From assembly GCA_030762175.1 (NCBI GenBank), contig CM060842.1, positions 51,180,501 through 51,244,500 of the forward strand: a DNA stretch of 64,000 nt, in the 5' to 3' direction. A program made the position numbers and the translations under genes. Source of the stretch: Metallyticus violacea. Taxonomy: Eukaryota > Arthropoda > Insecta > Mantodea > Metallyticidae. The notes beneath the pieces are model-generated. The model saw only the letters and a program-made list of their open reading frames with translations. It was not told where the DNA came from and ran no database searches. Below are positions 1-11,785 of this stretch, in pieces. Numbering within the stretch: position 1 is the stretch's first letter; every line of letters begins with the position of its first letter.

Positions 1-1690
1 ATGAATAGGTATGCATTCCTGTAGCAATGGACTAATTTTTACTCCGATAGACGGGGAAAGCGCTGTACCCTTGGCTAGAAGATATCAAGGGAGCTGACAT
101 TTCGTGTTAATATAGACACGCAATTGGTTGTTGAGGCAGTTGATGGTTACTGACATTTAGCTTCGGTATTCGCATTCAAACTGCTTTCGTAGGCATCACA
201 ACGCCAACTGTTACATTATTCATTCTTTATCACTCATGCATTAATACTGTGGACACGTCAGAGCCACTGGGTTCCTAAAAGCCAAGCTCTGTTATCAGTG
301 ATTCGGCTTTATGAAACGTGGATATGCAAAGGCATCGTTGCTATTGAGGCATATCGATAGTAATATGTGTAAATCGAATGAAGCTAAAACGTTTCCTTCC
401 ATATTGCAGCTACTGCATTCGACGATTTCATTATTGACAACTTTCAGCAATGTTACAAAATACCTGGAGTATCTCAAAAGAAGTTCTTTACTGTAAAACA
501 TTTCAAGCGAAAGGACTTCTACAATATAATGAATTCTCTATCTACCATACCTCAAATCAAGAGATTACACATCGCGTTAACCATTGAGAACCAGATCTCA
601 AAGATAAAAAATATCCTTTAAGGCAGGAGCTGCGTAAACTAAGCAAATTCCTAATCTAGTACAGTAACTTTAAAAAAGAATATAAATTCAAAATTATGGC
701 CTTATTCATTAATGAAATGAAATAAGTTATGGCATTACTATGTGCTATTAGGGGAACAAAATAAACATTCTTGCAATCTATAAGATTGCAATCGCAAAAG
801 AGAAACCACATTTTTAAAATAATAGTAATAATAATAATAATAATAATAATTGTATAATATTAATTAAATGAAACACATAACCACTTATAGACAAAGCTAT
901 TACTGTGTGAGTACTTTTAAACATTTATAAATTTAACATTGTTTATGAACTATGCCCTTGATATCATCTTTACATTCACTTTAATAGAGGAATAACAGAA
1001 AGTTCCGAGTTACATTGTGCATTTAAGAAGAATATATTCATTTGTTTGAATAACACAAAACTATTTTACTGTTTAACAATAATTACAATGTACTAAGCAA
1101 ATATACACAATCAACAATAAACAAACGAAAGTTTCATCAATTTTCATTGGTTTTCAAATTTAATTTAAATTTGTTATAGTAAAAGCGAAACGCAAAGTTT
1201 TATGAAGGTTATTACAGAGCGCTCTTACATACAAATATAATTCCCTCACATATATTTGATTAATATTTCCGTTTAGTTATCTCCAGGACGATGCAAACAT
1301 AAAACAAACATGTACGGTTTACATCGATCATTACGGGTATTATTTGAATGCACAAAGATAATACAAAATACCCTTAAAACACGGCCGATAGTAATGCAAT
1401 ATTTAGTGAATATTATTTCGCCAATAAAACAAAAAATCGACATGCTTTTCAAAACTATTTCTATAGTTGCATAACATAATCTGAAATTTAGTTTCGTTAG
1501 TAATAATAATCATTATAATCATATATAAACATTAACCATATTCTCTTGACTTATAAATATTTTTGTCCTCTGGTCTCCTATCTTGCTAATTCATATTTTT
1601 TCATCTATTCTTACAACAATATTTATTCAAGAAAAATGAAATGAAATGAAATTTAATTCTATTTTTAGAAATGATAGGCTACAAAATAAT
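1..1690. other. AT-rich sequence without recognised gene
   Basis: I see no recognisable coding region or mobile element in this stretch. The only clear local structure is an AAT-type microsatellite near 822-850. Two small opposing open frames cover 295-501, overlap each other and resemble nothing I know, so they are treated as chance. A short GAAAT repeat lies at 1634-1652, just before the SINE. Confidence 0.6.
822..850. repeat. (AAT)n microsatellite
   Basis: About nine uninterrupted AAT/ATA units are visible. Such runs recur in this window, sometimes at SINE or LINE 3' ends, but no element body was recognised beside this one. Confidence 0.9.
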
Positions 1691-1696
1691 TTTTAT

Positions 1697-1978
1697 CGCC
1701 TCTGTGGTCTAGTGTTAGCGTTCGCGACTGTTAATCCGGAGGTCCTGGGTATGAATTCCGGTCAGGTCAAGCCGTCTGGGTAAGATTATTTCGAAGTTTT
1801 ACTCTGAGAAGGTGAATGCCTGGATAGCTTTAAGGCGCTAAGGACTCCGATCTCATTTGTGCCATCATTAATTCATTTCATTCATCCCTGCAGACTTACA
1901 CCTATAATGTCATTCCACAGCCTATAGACTTTACGAGAAGACCAATGCAGACAAAGCGACATCAATAAAGAAACAATA
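1697..1978 (+). mobile_element. tRNA-derived SINE (family 3)
   Basis: The head reads like a tRNA gene. An A-box-like stretch (GTGGTCTAGTGTTAGCG) lies at about 1704-1720 and a B-box-like stretch (GGTCCTGGGTATGAATTCC) at about 1741-1759, at the right spacing for an internal pol III promoter. A non-tRNA body of about 220 bases follows and ends in an A-rich segment near 1965-1978. The sequence is GC-richer than its surroundings. I saw no convincing target-site duplication, so the ends are approximate. No second full copy was recognised in this window. Tail similarity to the other SINEs is limited to a short ATTCATT motif. Confidence 0.65.
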
Positions 1979-2369
1979 ATTTAATGTCAAATCTATTTTG
2001 TCTTTGTTATGTGTTAAATTTAAATTGTATACACACTGCTTGCTCACTGTAATTTTCATTCTACTGTGCACTTCATTTTTATACTCCAACTTATAATTAT
2101 TAATTCTTAAAGGAGCGTATTTAATAACATGCTAATTATTGTAGCCTTTTGATTAAATTTATGATCATTATAGAAATGGCTTTTTATTCTTCCATGAACA
2201 TTCCGTTCAAAATTTTTTCCACAACCAAATCTTAGAGACTTATATTCCATCAGTATGTTTCCTAAAGTTAAGGACATTAGTGCTCTGGGGCACTAATGGA
2301 GCAGTACTAATAAAGTAATAAGTCGCACCATATGTTAAGTTGTCTGTGTTCTGTAAGCAACTTTTAGCA
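1979..2369. other. AT-rich spacer
   Basis: Nothing recognisable is seen between the SINE and the TIR element that follows. Confidence 0.5.
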
Positions 2370-2942
2370 CAATGAGGATATTTGAGCTAAGGTCCGGCAG
2401 AGCGCGGTGGTCGTCAAGGCCGTATAATACACGTGCAGGTAGCCGTTTGTAGTTAGTTTGAGGGAGACTTTATCAGTTAATGGTTGTGGTTTGTATGTTA
2501 CTCGGTATTTTCATTGGGTATGCTAATTGTTCTTTGTTAGTTATGTTACTAGATAAACATAATCTTGAAGAACGGGTTTTTATGTACATATATGAAAATT
2601 GGTTCTTGCAAAGAAATGGCAAGGCGATTCGTACAAAAATATCCTGACAATCATGTTTCAGGTAGAGAAACTGTTCATCAACTTGTCAAAATACTATAGA
2701 GATAGAATATCACAATGATAAGGGTCGTGTACTTACGGAAGAAAAGATGAAATACACGAATTTCCTGAATAGATGTCGCAATGTATTGCCACTAAGTGGC
2801 ATCATTTTCAACATCTGTTATAAAACAGACCATTGCTTATTAATAATATCAGTTATAAATGCAGTATCATTTTATGCTGACAATAAAAATATTCCAGCAA
2901 GCAGTCGCGCTCAGCCTGCCAGTAACTCAAATAATCTCACTG
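2370..2942 (+). mobile_element. HTH-only TIR element, copy 1 (Tc1/mariner-type, non-autonomous)
   Basis: One of four copies in the window (others near 23.8, 41.2 and 57.7 kb). The left end CAATGAGG and right end CTCACTG correspond to the terminal inverted repeats of the best copy (CAGTGAGG...CCTCACTG), and a TA follows the right end. Inside, a degenerate plus-strand frame (about 2560-2750) reads like the N-terminal helix-turn-helix of DUF4817-type Tc1/mariner transposases, ending in a VLTEEK motif at about 2730-2747. No DDE catalytic domain is present; an unrelated AT-rich segment of about 200 bases leads to the right end. At 573 bp it is an internally deleted derivative that would need a transposase in trans. 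The coding part is broken by stops and frameshifts. Confidence 0.7.
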
Positions 2943-3825
2943 TATAACGGGCGTAGTCGCTGTGTTTCCTCTTTCCATTTCACTATGCTACCTGCATATA
3001 CTTCTCCCTTCAATTGGAAGACACGTTTGTATGGTTGATGCTGGAATTCTATAGCGTGACATTTGTATGAATTTATCACAAAAGCTGCATCATGTCATTT
3101 TCCTGAAGAACGCCTCTTGAGCGCATCCAAACTGTTCAAACAGAATATGGAGAGGAAGTATTTTCTTCGCATACAGGTTTTTGCCCTGTTTGCTCATCAT
3201 TGCAGTAATTACTGGGACCAAAGCAACCCCCGCGGTTAGTTCTCTATGAGAACGCGGTGGCAGTAGCGGCAGAGTTCCTGAGGCTACCAGGCACTGTTTA
3301 CATAACTCAGTTTCCGCGACAACATTTCTCTGTGAGTGTGTGCGCGGGACTAATGTGAGCTTTCGCACACGATGCCTGGCAGTTCTTTAACACCGCTCTC
3401 TACTGAGTAACAAAGCATACAAACAACATGTGCGGTTTGCCATCCCACTCTATTCTCTCCGGAAAAACAAAGATGAAGTAAACAGCATTGTATCGTGTCT
3501 TCTCGCGAATTAACAGAATGATTAGTACCTCATTTCTCATGCGTGATGTAACAAAAACATTAAAGGGGTTGGGTGATCATTTAACAAATGTATTTTTTTT
3601 TAATACAGACATGCAACTATCGTATTCTCTTTGATTTGAGCTATTCAGTGTTTGTATTTTTGAGTTGCCTTGTGTCGCATTTCTTCTTAGTTTAGACGTC
3701 TGTAGCTTTGAATTTTAGAAGCACGATTCTTACAACAATATCTGTTATAATGAGTGAAGTTCTCGGCCCCAACAGTATTTTTGCACTATTAATGCATATC
3801 TTAGAGAGATGACGGGGTGTTTAAT
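2943..3825. other. Unassigned interval with a GC-richer patch
   Basis: No element was recognised. A GC-richer patch near 3210-3375 is open on the minus strand (92 codons from 3368 down to 3090). The translation resembles no family I know and has no convincing splice signals, so it is not called a gene. Confidence 0.4.
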
Positions 3826-4310
3826 GGAGTTTGAACGACCTCCAACACGTCAGCCTATAAGGCTTATTGTGCTACCCTATAAGAAGAGACACCTTCATTG
3901 TTTCCCAAAATCTGTTCCTTGAACAAGTTGCAGTATTTTGATTGCGATGGTGGCGTCCATGCCTAGATCTTCCCTTGTTATTGAGAGAGTAAGTTTCTTT
4001 CTTACCAGGATAGGCCACCCAAGCAGGATATGCGAGGCGCATTCCTCATCCTGCAAGTGGGTTCATCTTTATAGAGACCCACTTTACATAGATGTTTCCT
4101 GAAGTGATCAGTTTATTAATTAACACAATTACTTCCGTTATTCCTCTTCTGTCCAGTTTTACGAGAGCTGTGGAAAGAGTGTTGCTAGGACCTAGGAAAC
4201 GTTTTCTAGCTTTCGTTTGTACACGATAGATTTGCCACCTTAATTTATGTTTATCCATAACCCGTTTTAATAGCGATTTTAGCAGTGCGGGTACTGATTC
4301 CAACCGCGGG
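3826..4310 (-). mobile_element. R1/I-type LINE C-terminal relic (RNase H tail region), copy A
   Basis: The minus strand carries a decayed C-terminal part of a non-LTR retrotransposon. The reading from about 4303 down to 4046 has the pattern seen after the reverse transcriptase of R1/I-type elements: an arginine/lysine-rich stretch, then RKRFLGPSNTLSTALVKLDR, which matches the family pattern of a GPS motif followed by a helix with L-R repeats. The next block (about 4060-3850) resembles the Cys-rich tail. A related copy lies at 13035-13345, and the two share stretches such as AGGATATGCGAGGC and CAAGTGGGTTCAT. The 5' part, including RT and endonuclease, is missing. Frames are broken after the first open block. 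Confidence 0.6.
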
Positions 4311-4624
4311 CTGAGGGCTAATAAAGGTATATCAACATCTCTTTTTGTCAGTACATTGTCTTAAGAATTTATTTGAAATATTAGATCATTGTTTCAAATG
4401 TTTATTTAACACCGCTTTCTAAAGTAAACATGTTGTGGGTATTCCATACAATGAATACATTTGAGTATCGCACAGAGATGCAATTTTTGTATAAGATGAT
4501 TTAAAGCCAAAGAATATTTATACCAAATTTATAATCGTTTATAGGAATTCTTCTCCTTTTCCAAGAATTAAAAATCAGCTGATGAATTTAAACATAACCT
4601 TGAAGGTAACCCAGTAAAGGAAGT

Positions 4625-5159
4625 TCAGAAAATACAACCTCAGCAGAGTTCATTGAAGAATACATATTTCACGACCGGTGAGCCAAAATGCATGAAATTA
4701 ATGAAACTTGGACCCACATTACACACCAGTATCGAAACAGCAATGAAAACAGTGCAGAGATTCCGATTGTTCAACGTCAAAGAAGACAAAATTTTGTCTG
4801 CTGGAAAATTATGATATCAATCTTTTGTGACGGTAAAGGAATTTTACTAGTTGATTATCTTCAGAAGGGTTTGCTGAAGAAAACACTTTTTTATGTAGAC
4901 AATGCACTTGCTCACGAGAGTGTTTTCGGCAAACTGAGAGATTGGCTTCCCTCTGACTTCCATCTGTTCCCAAAGTTCGTCAAAGTTTTTATCAAATCAA
5001 GATCTGTGGAGCAGTATTTGTAGATCACTCAGAGATGGAATAATGTCACTGAAGCATCGCTGGAATGCGAAAATGATTGAGGGAGATTAAGGTGAAAAAT
5101 AAAAATAACGTTCAAGATAAAAATTCTTTTTCTCGAGAACTTTTCAGACCGCCCTCGTA
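4625..5159 (+). mobile_element. mariner transposase relic (3' half)
   Basis: The plus-strand reading at 4688-5023 (111 codons) follows the mariner DDD transposase. NETWTHI matches the first catalytic block DETWIHH. FCDGKGILLVDYLQKG matches the strand after it, and YVDNALAH matches the HDNAPAH block with the second aspartate kept. LPSDFHLFPK is what remains of HPPYSPDLAPxDFxLFP, whose front has been deleted. A C-terminal remnant continues to about 5090, where a run resembling LxHRWxxxxxxxGDYxE is visible out of frame. The element ends at about 5159 in CTTTTCAGACCGCCCTCGTA. The same terminal pattern, in degraded form, closes the mariner relics at 14315 and 54829. The N-terminal half and left ITR are absent. 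Confidence 0.8.
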
Positions 5160-5325
5160 TTTTCCTTAAAACATATTTTATTTAGCGTCAATGTTGACAA
5201 GCTCATGCTGCATTCTAACTACATACCCGGAATGAAAGTTCAGAAATAATCGCAGAGAGCCATTTGCAAATTTGGACAAGCTACACATAGACATTGTAAA
5301 TGTTATTCTTAGTATCGTGAACACT

Positions 5326-5326
5326 A

Positions 5327-5381
<55 letters not shown>
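5326..5381. repeat. (TTA)n microsatellite at a SINE 3' end
   Basis: About 18 uninterrupted ATT/TTA units. Read on the minus strand this is an (AAT)n run immediately after the 3' end of the SINE-1 copy at 5382-5500, so it most likely grew from the SINE tail. Confidence 0.9.
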
Positions 5382-5500
5382 TGGTTTATGCTTAACATCT
5401 CAGGTCATCAGCGTCCTATTCAATTCAGAGCTTGAAACGGCCGATCAATTTTGCTCCTTCTTTCAGGCTTGAGGTTCTTTTACGTGTCCTAAATTTACCG
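5382..5500 (-). mobile_element. SINE-1 fragment, 3' part
   Basis: The reverse complement matches the 3' third of the SINE-1 copies at 10.4, 12.5, 22.8 and 39.3 kb. Shared features are the GAGATGTTAAG motif, the segment around CTGATGACC, the AGCAAAATT box and the CTCAAGCCTGAAA box. The tRNA-like head and first half are missing. The copy joins an (AAT)n run at its 3' end. Confidence 0.8.
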
Positions 5501-6499
5501 GAAACGGAACCAATCGCAATACAGAATCAGAAAGATGTGCCAAAGACAGCAAAAGAGAGCAGAGTTTTGCTGTTATTCAAAAAGGAAGAGGTGGAATTAA
5601 TAATTTATTCAGATAGCTTGGTATGCAAAAAGTATTGTAAATCTGCACTTTTTCGCAACATTGAATATAACTTATAAATCATACTAGTAATAAGTTAATA
5701 ATACCCTTAAATATACCAGTTCATATAGCGGTGTGTATACATGATGCTTAAATAAGGTCTTACATTTTCACACCATGTTGGAAAAAAAAACCTATGAATA
5801 TAATAAAGCACAACAATAAATACTTTTAAAACATGTACTGTGGCCTATAGACACTAGAAGAGATACATAATATGGTAAACAGGCGTTGTGATACATTCTT
5901 TAACAGAGGACACGTACTCGTTCAAACATATCGATTGCTCTAGAATTAGTTGCCTCTCAGTGTACACACGAACTGCAATGTTGTCTTCATATAAGGCATT
6001 GTCTGTTTCTTTTATAAAAAATGCAAAGGATTAAATCGGGGAAGCATACTACTGGACCTCTTCGACCAATCCATTAGGTACCTAAGATCTGGAATGTTGT
6101 GATGTAGTGCTCTATCGTGCAGTTGCCTTGTACTGATATCTAGAACCTCTATTAACTGATATACATCATTAGTGCACTGTATAGCGCAAGAAAAGGGTAA
6201 GAAGACGAAGTGTAAAGTCAGTTCACACCACACAAGTATGAAAATGAATTTTTATCTCAGGCTCTGGCCTGAATAGCGAACGGGTCATATTTTAACAGAT
6301 ATTTGTTTCCGAATATGTCCTTGCAAGTATTGACCGACTCTAATGCTGTAAAAACACGCGACACTTTTATTTAAACATTCTGTGTAGGACTTATTTAAAA
6401 GCTCCCATATATCAAATTTTATAACTGGTCTCCGTTATGCGCATTTTGCACAAATATGACGGATACACATATTTTCTTAATGATTATCATTACTAACCC
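5501..6499. other. AT-rich sequence without recognised gene
   Basis: Nothing recognisable. An 81-codon plus frame at 5432-5677 begins inside the antisense of the SINE and is considered chance. Confidence 0.5.
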
Positions 6500-6600
6500 A
6501 GTAGTTCTCAACGTTTTTGCATCGTGCACCCCTTTTACCATTCATCAGAATGTCATACCCTAATACCAATATCGGCCTTAAATAAAATTATTTGGATATG
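6500..6600 (+). mobile_element. hAT-like terminal fragment
   Basis: The sequence starting CAGTAGTTCTCAACGTTTTT and continuing through GCACCCCTTTTACC closely follows the common terminal inverted repeat of many animal hAT elements (CAGTGGTTCTCAACCTTTTT followed by a CCCCTTT segment). I found no matching opposite end downstream and no transposase frame, so only one terminus appears to remain. The inner boundary is arbitrary. Confidence 0.5.
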
Positions 6601-6876
6601 TTATTACCTAAAACTTAACTTTGATTATTTTATAGGTAAGTTTGAACTACAGATAACGAGTATGAATTTTAATATTTGAATGAAAATACTTCCGTATATT
6701 TGTAGTAATTTTAAACTTAATACTTCAATAGACAAAAAAATTGGTACAGAGTGACCGCGGATCGCGCGTATGTAACAGAAAGTGCAAGGAACACGCATAG
6801 GCGCAAACCGGCAATAAAAGGTACGTTCTGTAGAATGCCAAAGTATTTAAAATCATTTTATAGTAATGCAGATAAA

Positions 6877-7125
6877 TTCATTACTGCTTAACGCTCGTTT
6901 TTACTCTTGAGGCACTACAGGCGATGGACGTTGATGATAATGAAATGATAAATTGGGAAAGATTCTTTTTTTTTTTTAAATTCGAAGGGTCCAGACCTAA
7001 GTTTAGTGTACCTCTCCGGAATTTGCTGTGATGACTGAGGAAAGCTTGGAATAAAGCTCACTCAGGAAGGACGATGCTAGCGGGACCTGAACCATAGATC
7101 TCCCGCTCATCCAGTGTCGAAAGAG
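6877..7125 (-). mobile_element. SINE-2 copy (decayed)
   Basis: The reverse complement follows the SINE-2 copies at 39.8, 62.1 and 63.3 kb. It has the GAGCGGGAGATCTATGGTTC promoter-like head at the right end and the CTTAGGTCTGGAC box in the middle. The 3' part covers the phrase that reads CATCGCCTGTAGTGCCTC and ends in ACGAGCGTTAAGCAGTAATG. A T run of 12 bases interrupts the middle at about 6967-6978. Divergence is higher than in the 62-63 kb copies. Confidence 0.75.
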
Positions 7126-7935
7126 AGAAGTAACTTCTGCTCTAAAGCTGTTCACATATAGCAGATATTTTACTTTTTTTTAATCATTCGAACAGCTTGA
7201 AATCATAAATAACAGAAATTCCTGATTTTCTTTTTCCGCATTTTTGTCTTTGAAGTCTTTTTGAGTTAGCGGTTGGGTTTTCTTTTTAATTTTAGAAGCA
7301 TCTTAAAGTAAATAAAGAACAAGGATTAAAATATACATAGCCAAGAGCAAAAACTTGTTTTTATCGAAGATATTTTAATTGCACTGTTATGTTTGACTAT
7401 ACATGTACCTACACAGTTTATTGATTAATTTCATTACGTAATTTCATATCAACATTTAGAATTTATTTAACAATAATCTTTCAGTAACTGAAGCGAAATG
7501 TAGATTACTATGCTACCTCAGAGAACAATGACCTCAAATGTAATGAATCTGTACAGAAGAACCTCGAAAAATGTTAAAATAAACAACGCCATCGAACTTC
7601 AAAACCAACACTGTTGTAGTATATTTTTCTGCAAAAAATAAAACTTTTATACAGAAATAATGAATAATGGTGCAAATGAGCAGGGTTTGCTTCGGCGCTT
7701 GAAATTACCTGGAAAGAGCAGAAGACAAACTAATTATGAGGTTGTAGCTCATATAAAATTAAACATATGAAGTAGCAGTTGTATTTGTAATGAATAGTTT
7801 ACGTTGCTGCATTTAAAGGAATGTATCGTACTTTTGTCTAAGAGAGCGGTCTTTATACATTTTTATTTCTGTAAAATTAAATTTTTGCACCATTTAAAGC
7901 TGAAGGTCTTGCATATTTCTCTCAGTAAACAGCCT
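7126..7935. other. AT-rich sequence without recognised gene
   Basis: Nothing recognisable on either strand. Confidence 0.5.
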
Positions 7936-8300
7936 GTCTCCCTTTAGGCTTATATTAAAGTACTTGGCATGATAAACGATGAGGAATCATCGTTTTTACA
8001 TCTGCCATATATCGAAATCTTCCTTATATCTGCACTTCTTAGTCTATTTTTCATAAACAGACCTAGGAGTGATTTCATAAATCTTATTTCTGACGTTTCA
8101 ATTCTCTTCTTGTCTTCCTCTCTCAGTATCCAACGTTCACTATACGACAGAATAGGCTTCGACATATTACGGAGCCTTACCTCCTTGCTCATTGCCCTCC
8201 AAAATTGTCTTTCAACATCCGTTTTTAGCTTATTTTACGAAATATTAGTTTTTGCTTTTGGCTCATTTAAGTTTATTTCTTTAATAACATGAATGTAGCT
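7936..8300 (-). mobile_element. LINE C-terminal relic (non-LTR retrotransposon)
   Basis: The minus-strand reading (best block 8192 down to 7950) matches the segment after the RT domain of many insect LINE ORF2 proteins. Here LSYSERWILREEDKKRIE corresponds to the family pattern LYGSExWTLxxxxxRRIE, and SEIRFMKSLLG to xEMRFLRxxxG. A remnant of the following segment is visible before the stop. The upstream part (about 8300-8200) continues the alignment weakly in the same frame. RT catalytic motifs and endonuclease are absent. The reading opposite it on the plus strand (7969-8292) is a shadow. Confidence 0.7.
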
Positions 8301-10380
8301 TCTATCTTATACATACTACAGGTAGCTTGAGGATTAAAGAACGCGTGAGGGATCCCAAAACAACACAAGTGTTTGCCCAGAACATCATTTCCTGTCTAAA
8401 TTTTGCGATTACTTCTTATATTCTCCACTTTGACACAGCCTATAGTATTGTGTTCCAAGGTTTATAGGTTTTAATATCACGATGCAATGTTCTTTCAAGA
8501 AGTAAGTGATAAAGTGATATGAAGAGTTTAGGATAGCATGAGATACATTAGTCTATTCATAATGAAATGTTTTAAAATATACGGGGACTCGATGTACGAC
8601 TACTCTTTTATTAACTTTTTAGTGTTTGCTCAGGATTTTATACAGACATGATAGACGCTCATCGACTATTATGTGTCACTCGGGATGGAAATATTAGTAA
8701 AATGTAAGAGGAATAAGTTTAGTGCTGTATGAATGACAATATTCATATTATTTAATGTAAACACACAATAGTGGCAACACTGTCGGCATTCTGTTAATGA
8801 ACATGTGAGTGTATTATTGTTTCCAGCACATACAGAGAACATTTGTTCAACGCACTCAGCATCACTATAGCACTTTGTGTAGGCGGACGAATTCAAAGTT
8901 ATCAAGTGGTGGTGCAAATTTGGACTACTCGAAGGCGATGTTTTCAAAAGTGAGTAAGATGCATGTATTAACATGGCAAAAACAAGAGGAATGTCATGGG
9001 TTTCCAAGAAGTCTGTGCTATATAGAAAGGTGGCTCCTTGGGTGTCAGTCTTTCGACATGCACGTGATAGTGTGGAACATGCACCATGTGCAAGTCTTTC
9101 TGTCCTCGAAGAGAATGGCATAATACTTTAATTTTACTTGTTCTATTATTCTATGGGCTATGACTCTTTCCTTTACCCTACTATATAATATATCTGTTTG
9201 GACCTTTTCATTTCTTCAATTCTCTCCAAATGTTCAGATATTTTGAACATATTTTCCTCTTCTATTCTAATTCTTATGAATTAGATTTCTATTTCAGCGC
9301 TGTCTATGTCTAGGCACTGACACTGACCGCGCAATAAAATAGCAGGGGTTGTAAATCGGAAACATGAGGAGCAGGTTTTGTGCTCATTGATGGACTAAAA
9401 AGGATGCAAAAGCAGACATTCATTTTGAAGCAGTTTCTTAAATGACAGACTTGGGACAGAATCATAAGTTACGAAATTATTTTCTCATTTTTCTACAAAT
9501 ATAATAACAAACATAAAAATGATATAAATTAAATAAATTCTTTGGAAAGTAAAAATATAAATGCGCAATGGATAAGTGTATAACATTAAAGAACCCATAA
9601 TTATAATAAATGTAGCACCTAAATAAAAAATCGTAAAACTCCAGAACAATAGCAGCTTCGTAGCTTCAAGTAACGTTTTTTTCCTTAATCTAAATGCAAT
9701 TATGTTCACTTTTAAATGTTATACGTGCTGCTCTTGAAATACACAAACTTTAAGTTAATTTAAATGATTAAATATTTCGTTTAAAATATAAAACTAATAT
9801 CAAAGACATATATCTTTAGACATGATCGTAACGACACTAAGCTACACAAAATATAAACAAAGAGCTTGATAATATTCACCTTGATTTTAAATAGATCCAA
9901 ACAATTGTAGTTTTAATTTAACTTTTTTCATTGTAAATTAGATTTTAAATGCTGAACACGAAATGTAGGGCACAAAATTCTTACCTTATATTCTATTCGA
10001 TATGAAATAATGTTCCTGGATACTAATTTTTGATAGTGCATTTATTCCAGTAGAATAAAACTTCAACAGCGCATGGGTCAATGAACCTTATATACTTTTA
10101 TAATAAACTAGATCTTTTTGATTTGATACAAGATATTATATTAGATATTACATATTAAAATAAAAATGTATTTACCAAAATAAAAAGAGAAATAAAAAAA
10201 TAGTAGGAATGTCTCAAACACACAGCTGCACTCAGCTTGTTTTCCCCACCACTCCCCTGTTAACCTTTTCAGACATGAATTGTCTCTCATCAGATACTCT
10301 CCCGCCTACCAGCAATACCATCTCCCTCTGTTCGATTCGGTAAGGGAATGTGATAGATATTTCTCCCTCCATTTTTTCCT
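8301..10380. other. Unassigned interval
   Basis: No element or gene was recognised. Overlapping open frames on both strands at 8669-9123 (150 codons minus, 104 plus) look like nothing known and lie in a locally GC-richer patch. The rest is AT-rich. A reading at 9485-9709 is hydrophobic only because the DNA is AT-rich. Confidence 0.45.
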
Positions 10381-10647
10381 ACATCCAAGATCGCGGGTTC
10401 GAACCCGGCCAGGGCCGATGGCTTTTTTCGGGCGTAAAAATCCTAAGTATGGCTTCCTTCGTAAAGGGAAGTAAAGCCGTGGGCCCCGCGTCGTACATTT
10501 ACGGCACGAAAAAAAACCTCGAGCCTGAAAGAGAGGCACCTGAGCAAAATTTGTCGGCCATTTCACGCCCAGAGTTGAATGGGACGCTGATGACCCGAGA
10601 CTTTAAAGAGTGTCCATAAATAAAACAATCAAAAAAAAAAAAAAAAA
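10381..10647 (+). mobile_element. SINE-1 copy with poly-A
   Basis: A good copy of the commonest SINE family here. The B-box region (CGGGTTCGAACCCGG) lies at about 10392-10407, followed by the shared body: GGGCGTAAAAATCCTAAGTA, CTTCCTTCG, AAAGCCGTGGG, CTCGAGCCTGAAAG and GTGTCCATAAATAAA. It ends in a run of A from about 10631. The A-box half of the tRNA-like head is missing or replaced. The copy keeps the GC-rich body, so it is probably younger than the 22.8-kb copy. The small open frames over it on both strands are chance. Confidence 0.88.
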
Positions 10648-11564
10648 TAATCCATCCATTCTTTCGTATCATTGCATTCAGTCAGTATAAGAATTCCGAA
10701 TATTCCTCACCCATTTTCGTCCATCATGTCCCATCATGTCCCTAGTGTGAGCCACGCAAGCCCCTGGCTAGTGAGTTTTTTTATGTACTGCTCCATCCCC
10801 CATTCAGATTTTAGTCTCGATTATACTTCTAGTAAATCCACCTCCCTACATTTGTAATTGTCTACTGCCTATTCATTTCCCTCAAGAGGTTTTTAACCTT
10901 CCTCCATACTCTCTATTTCCCTGACGAACTCAGCCCTTTAATAGATATTCCGAGGAAAGGGGTTCAGTTACGTTACGACGTCACCACTCACTCAACTCGT
11001 GCTACTACATAGTCCGTATCATGGAGGATAATATCGATTGAGGAATTAGCAAGAATTTTCCCCTCTAACGGAGTGAGGCACTATACTCAATTGAGTCACA
11101 CGTGGGCATCGTTGCTCTGTTTGATTCCCAGCACGTTCAATCCAGGAAACTCGTGCACTTATTCTCAAATAATGTATTTACAGAGACAGTATTCTTTTTC
11201 TATGATCGTTATCCGAATTTATCTTCCATAACTCAAAGCAGATTCATCTAAAATCTTTTATCACATTAATGGCATAATTTTCGTACAAAATTGCATGATT
11301 ACACAAAGTCTTAGTGTATATTATGGAAGAATTAATAGAGAAACTTTGTCATTCGAATCAATTTACTATTTATTAATGTTTAGCTTGTATTAAAAATATA
11401 TCGGGGATTAGAAAATATTTCACATATCTGCAAGCTTACTAGAGTATTATTTAAATCCATATATATACTAATATGCAATAAGCCATTGAGCAGTTATTAT
11501 TACTTTCTTTTAGCAGAACATATGCACGATATTTTTCTGTACAAAATTTACGTGTGCATAGTTT
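10648..11564. other. AT-rich interval
   Basis: Nothing recognisable. A pyrimidine-rich segment follows the SINE (10655-10960). Confidence 0.5.
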
Positions 11565-11785
11565 CCTTTGGTAGCCGGCCCGGTCCAGTTTGGTCCGAGG
11601 GCTGCTGGGGCACCCTGTGCTGTCCGTGATAGCAACTCTTGCGCAGCCTCTCCGCGAGAGACAATTTATAGCCCCGGGCGCTGTGGAAGCACCATTAAAC
11701 ATAAATTCTGCGGGAGGAAAGGCATTGCTCATCATACCGGCGCCGCGGCGGCGGGGGAAGACGTAGCGCTCTCCCCTTCCACCCT
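11565..11785. other. GC- and CpG-rich island, possible exon or promoter
   Basis: This patch stands out sharply from the AT-rich surroundings. It has many CpGs, including CGGCGCCGCGGCGGCGGGGG near 11739-11758. It is open in several frames on both strands, so the coding strand cannot be decided by openness. The longest minus frame (221 codons, 12116 down to 11451) runs through it and far beyond, with no recognisable domain. A different minus frame (about 11680 down to 11552) reads like ordinary protein (contains YKLSLAERLRKS) and is preceded by a possible acceptor TTCCACAG. It could be a host exon, a promoter-associated CpG island or an unrecognised repeat. I cannot tell which. Confidence 0.35.

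Noticed and set aside
5272..5472. Plus frame with a poly-leucine run
   Set aside because: It is the translation of a (TTA)n microsatellite and an antisense SINE.
8669..9123. Opposing open frames of 150 and 104 codons
   Set aside because: They overlap each other on opposite strands, and neither resembles a known protein or has convincing splice context.
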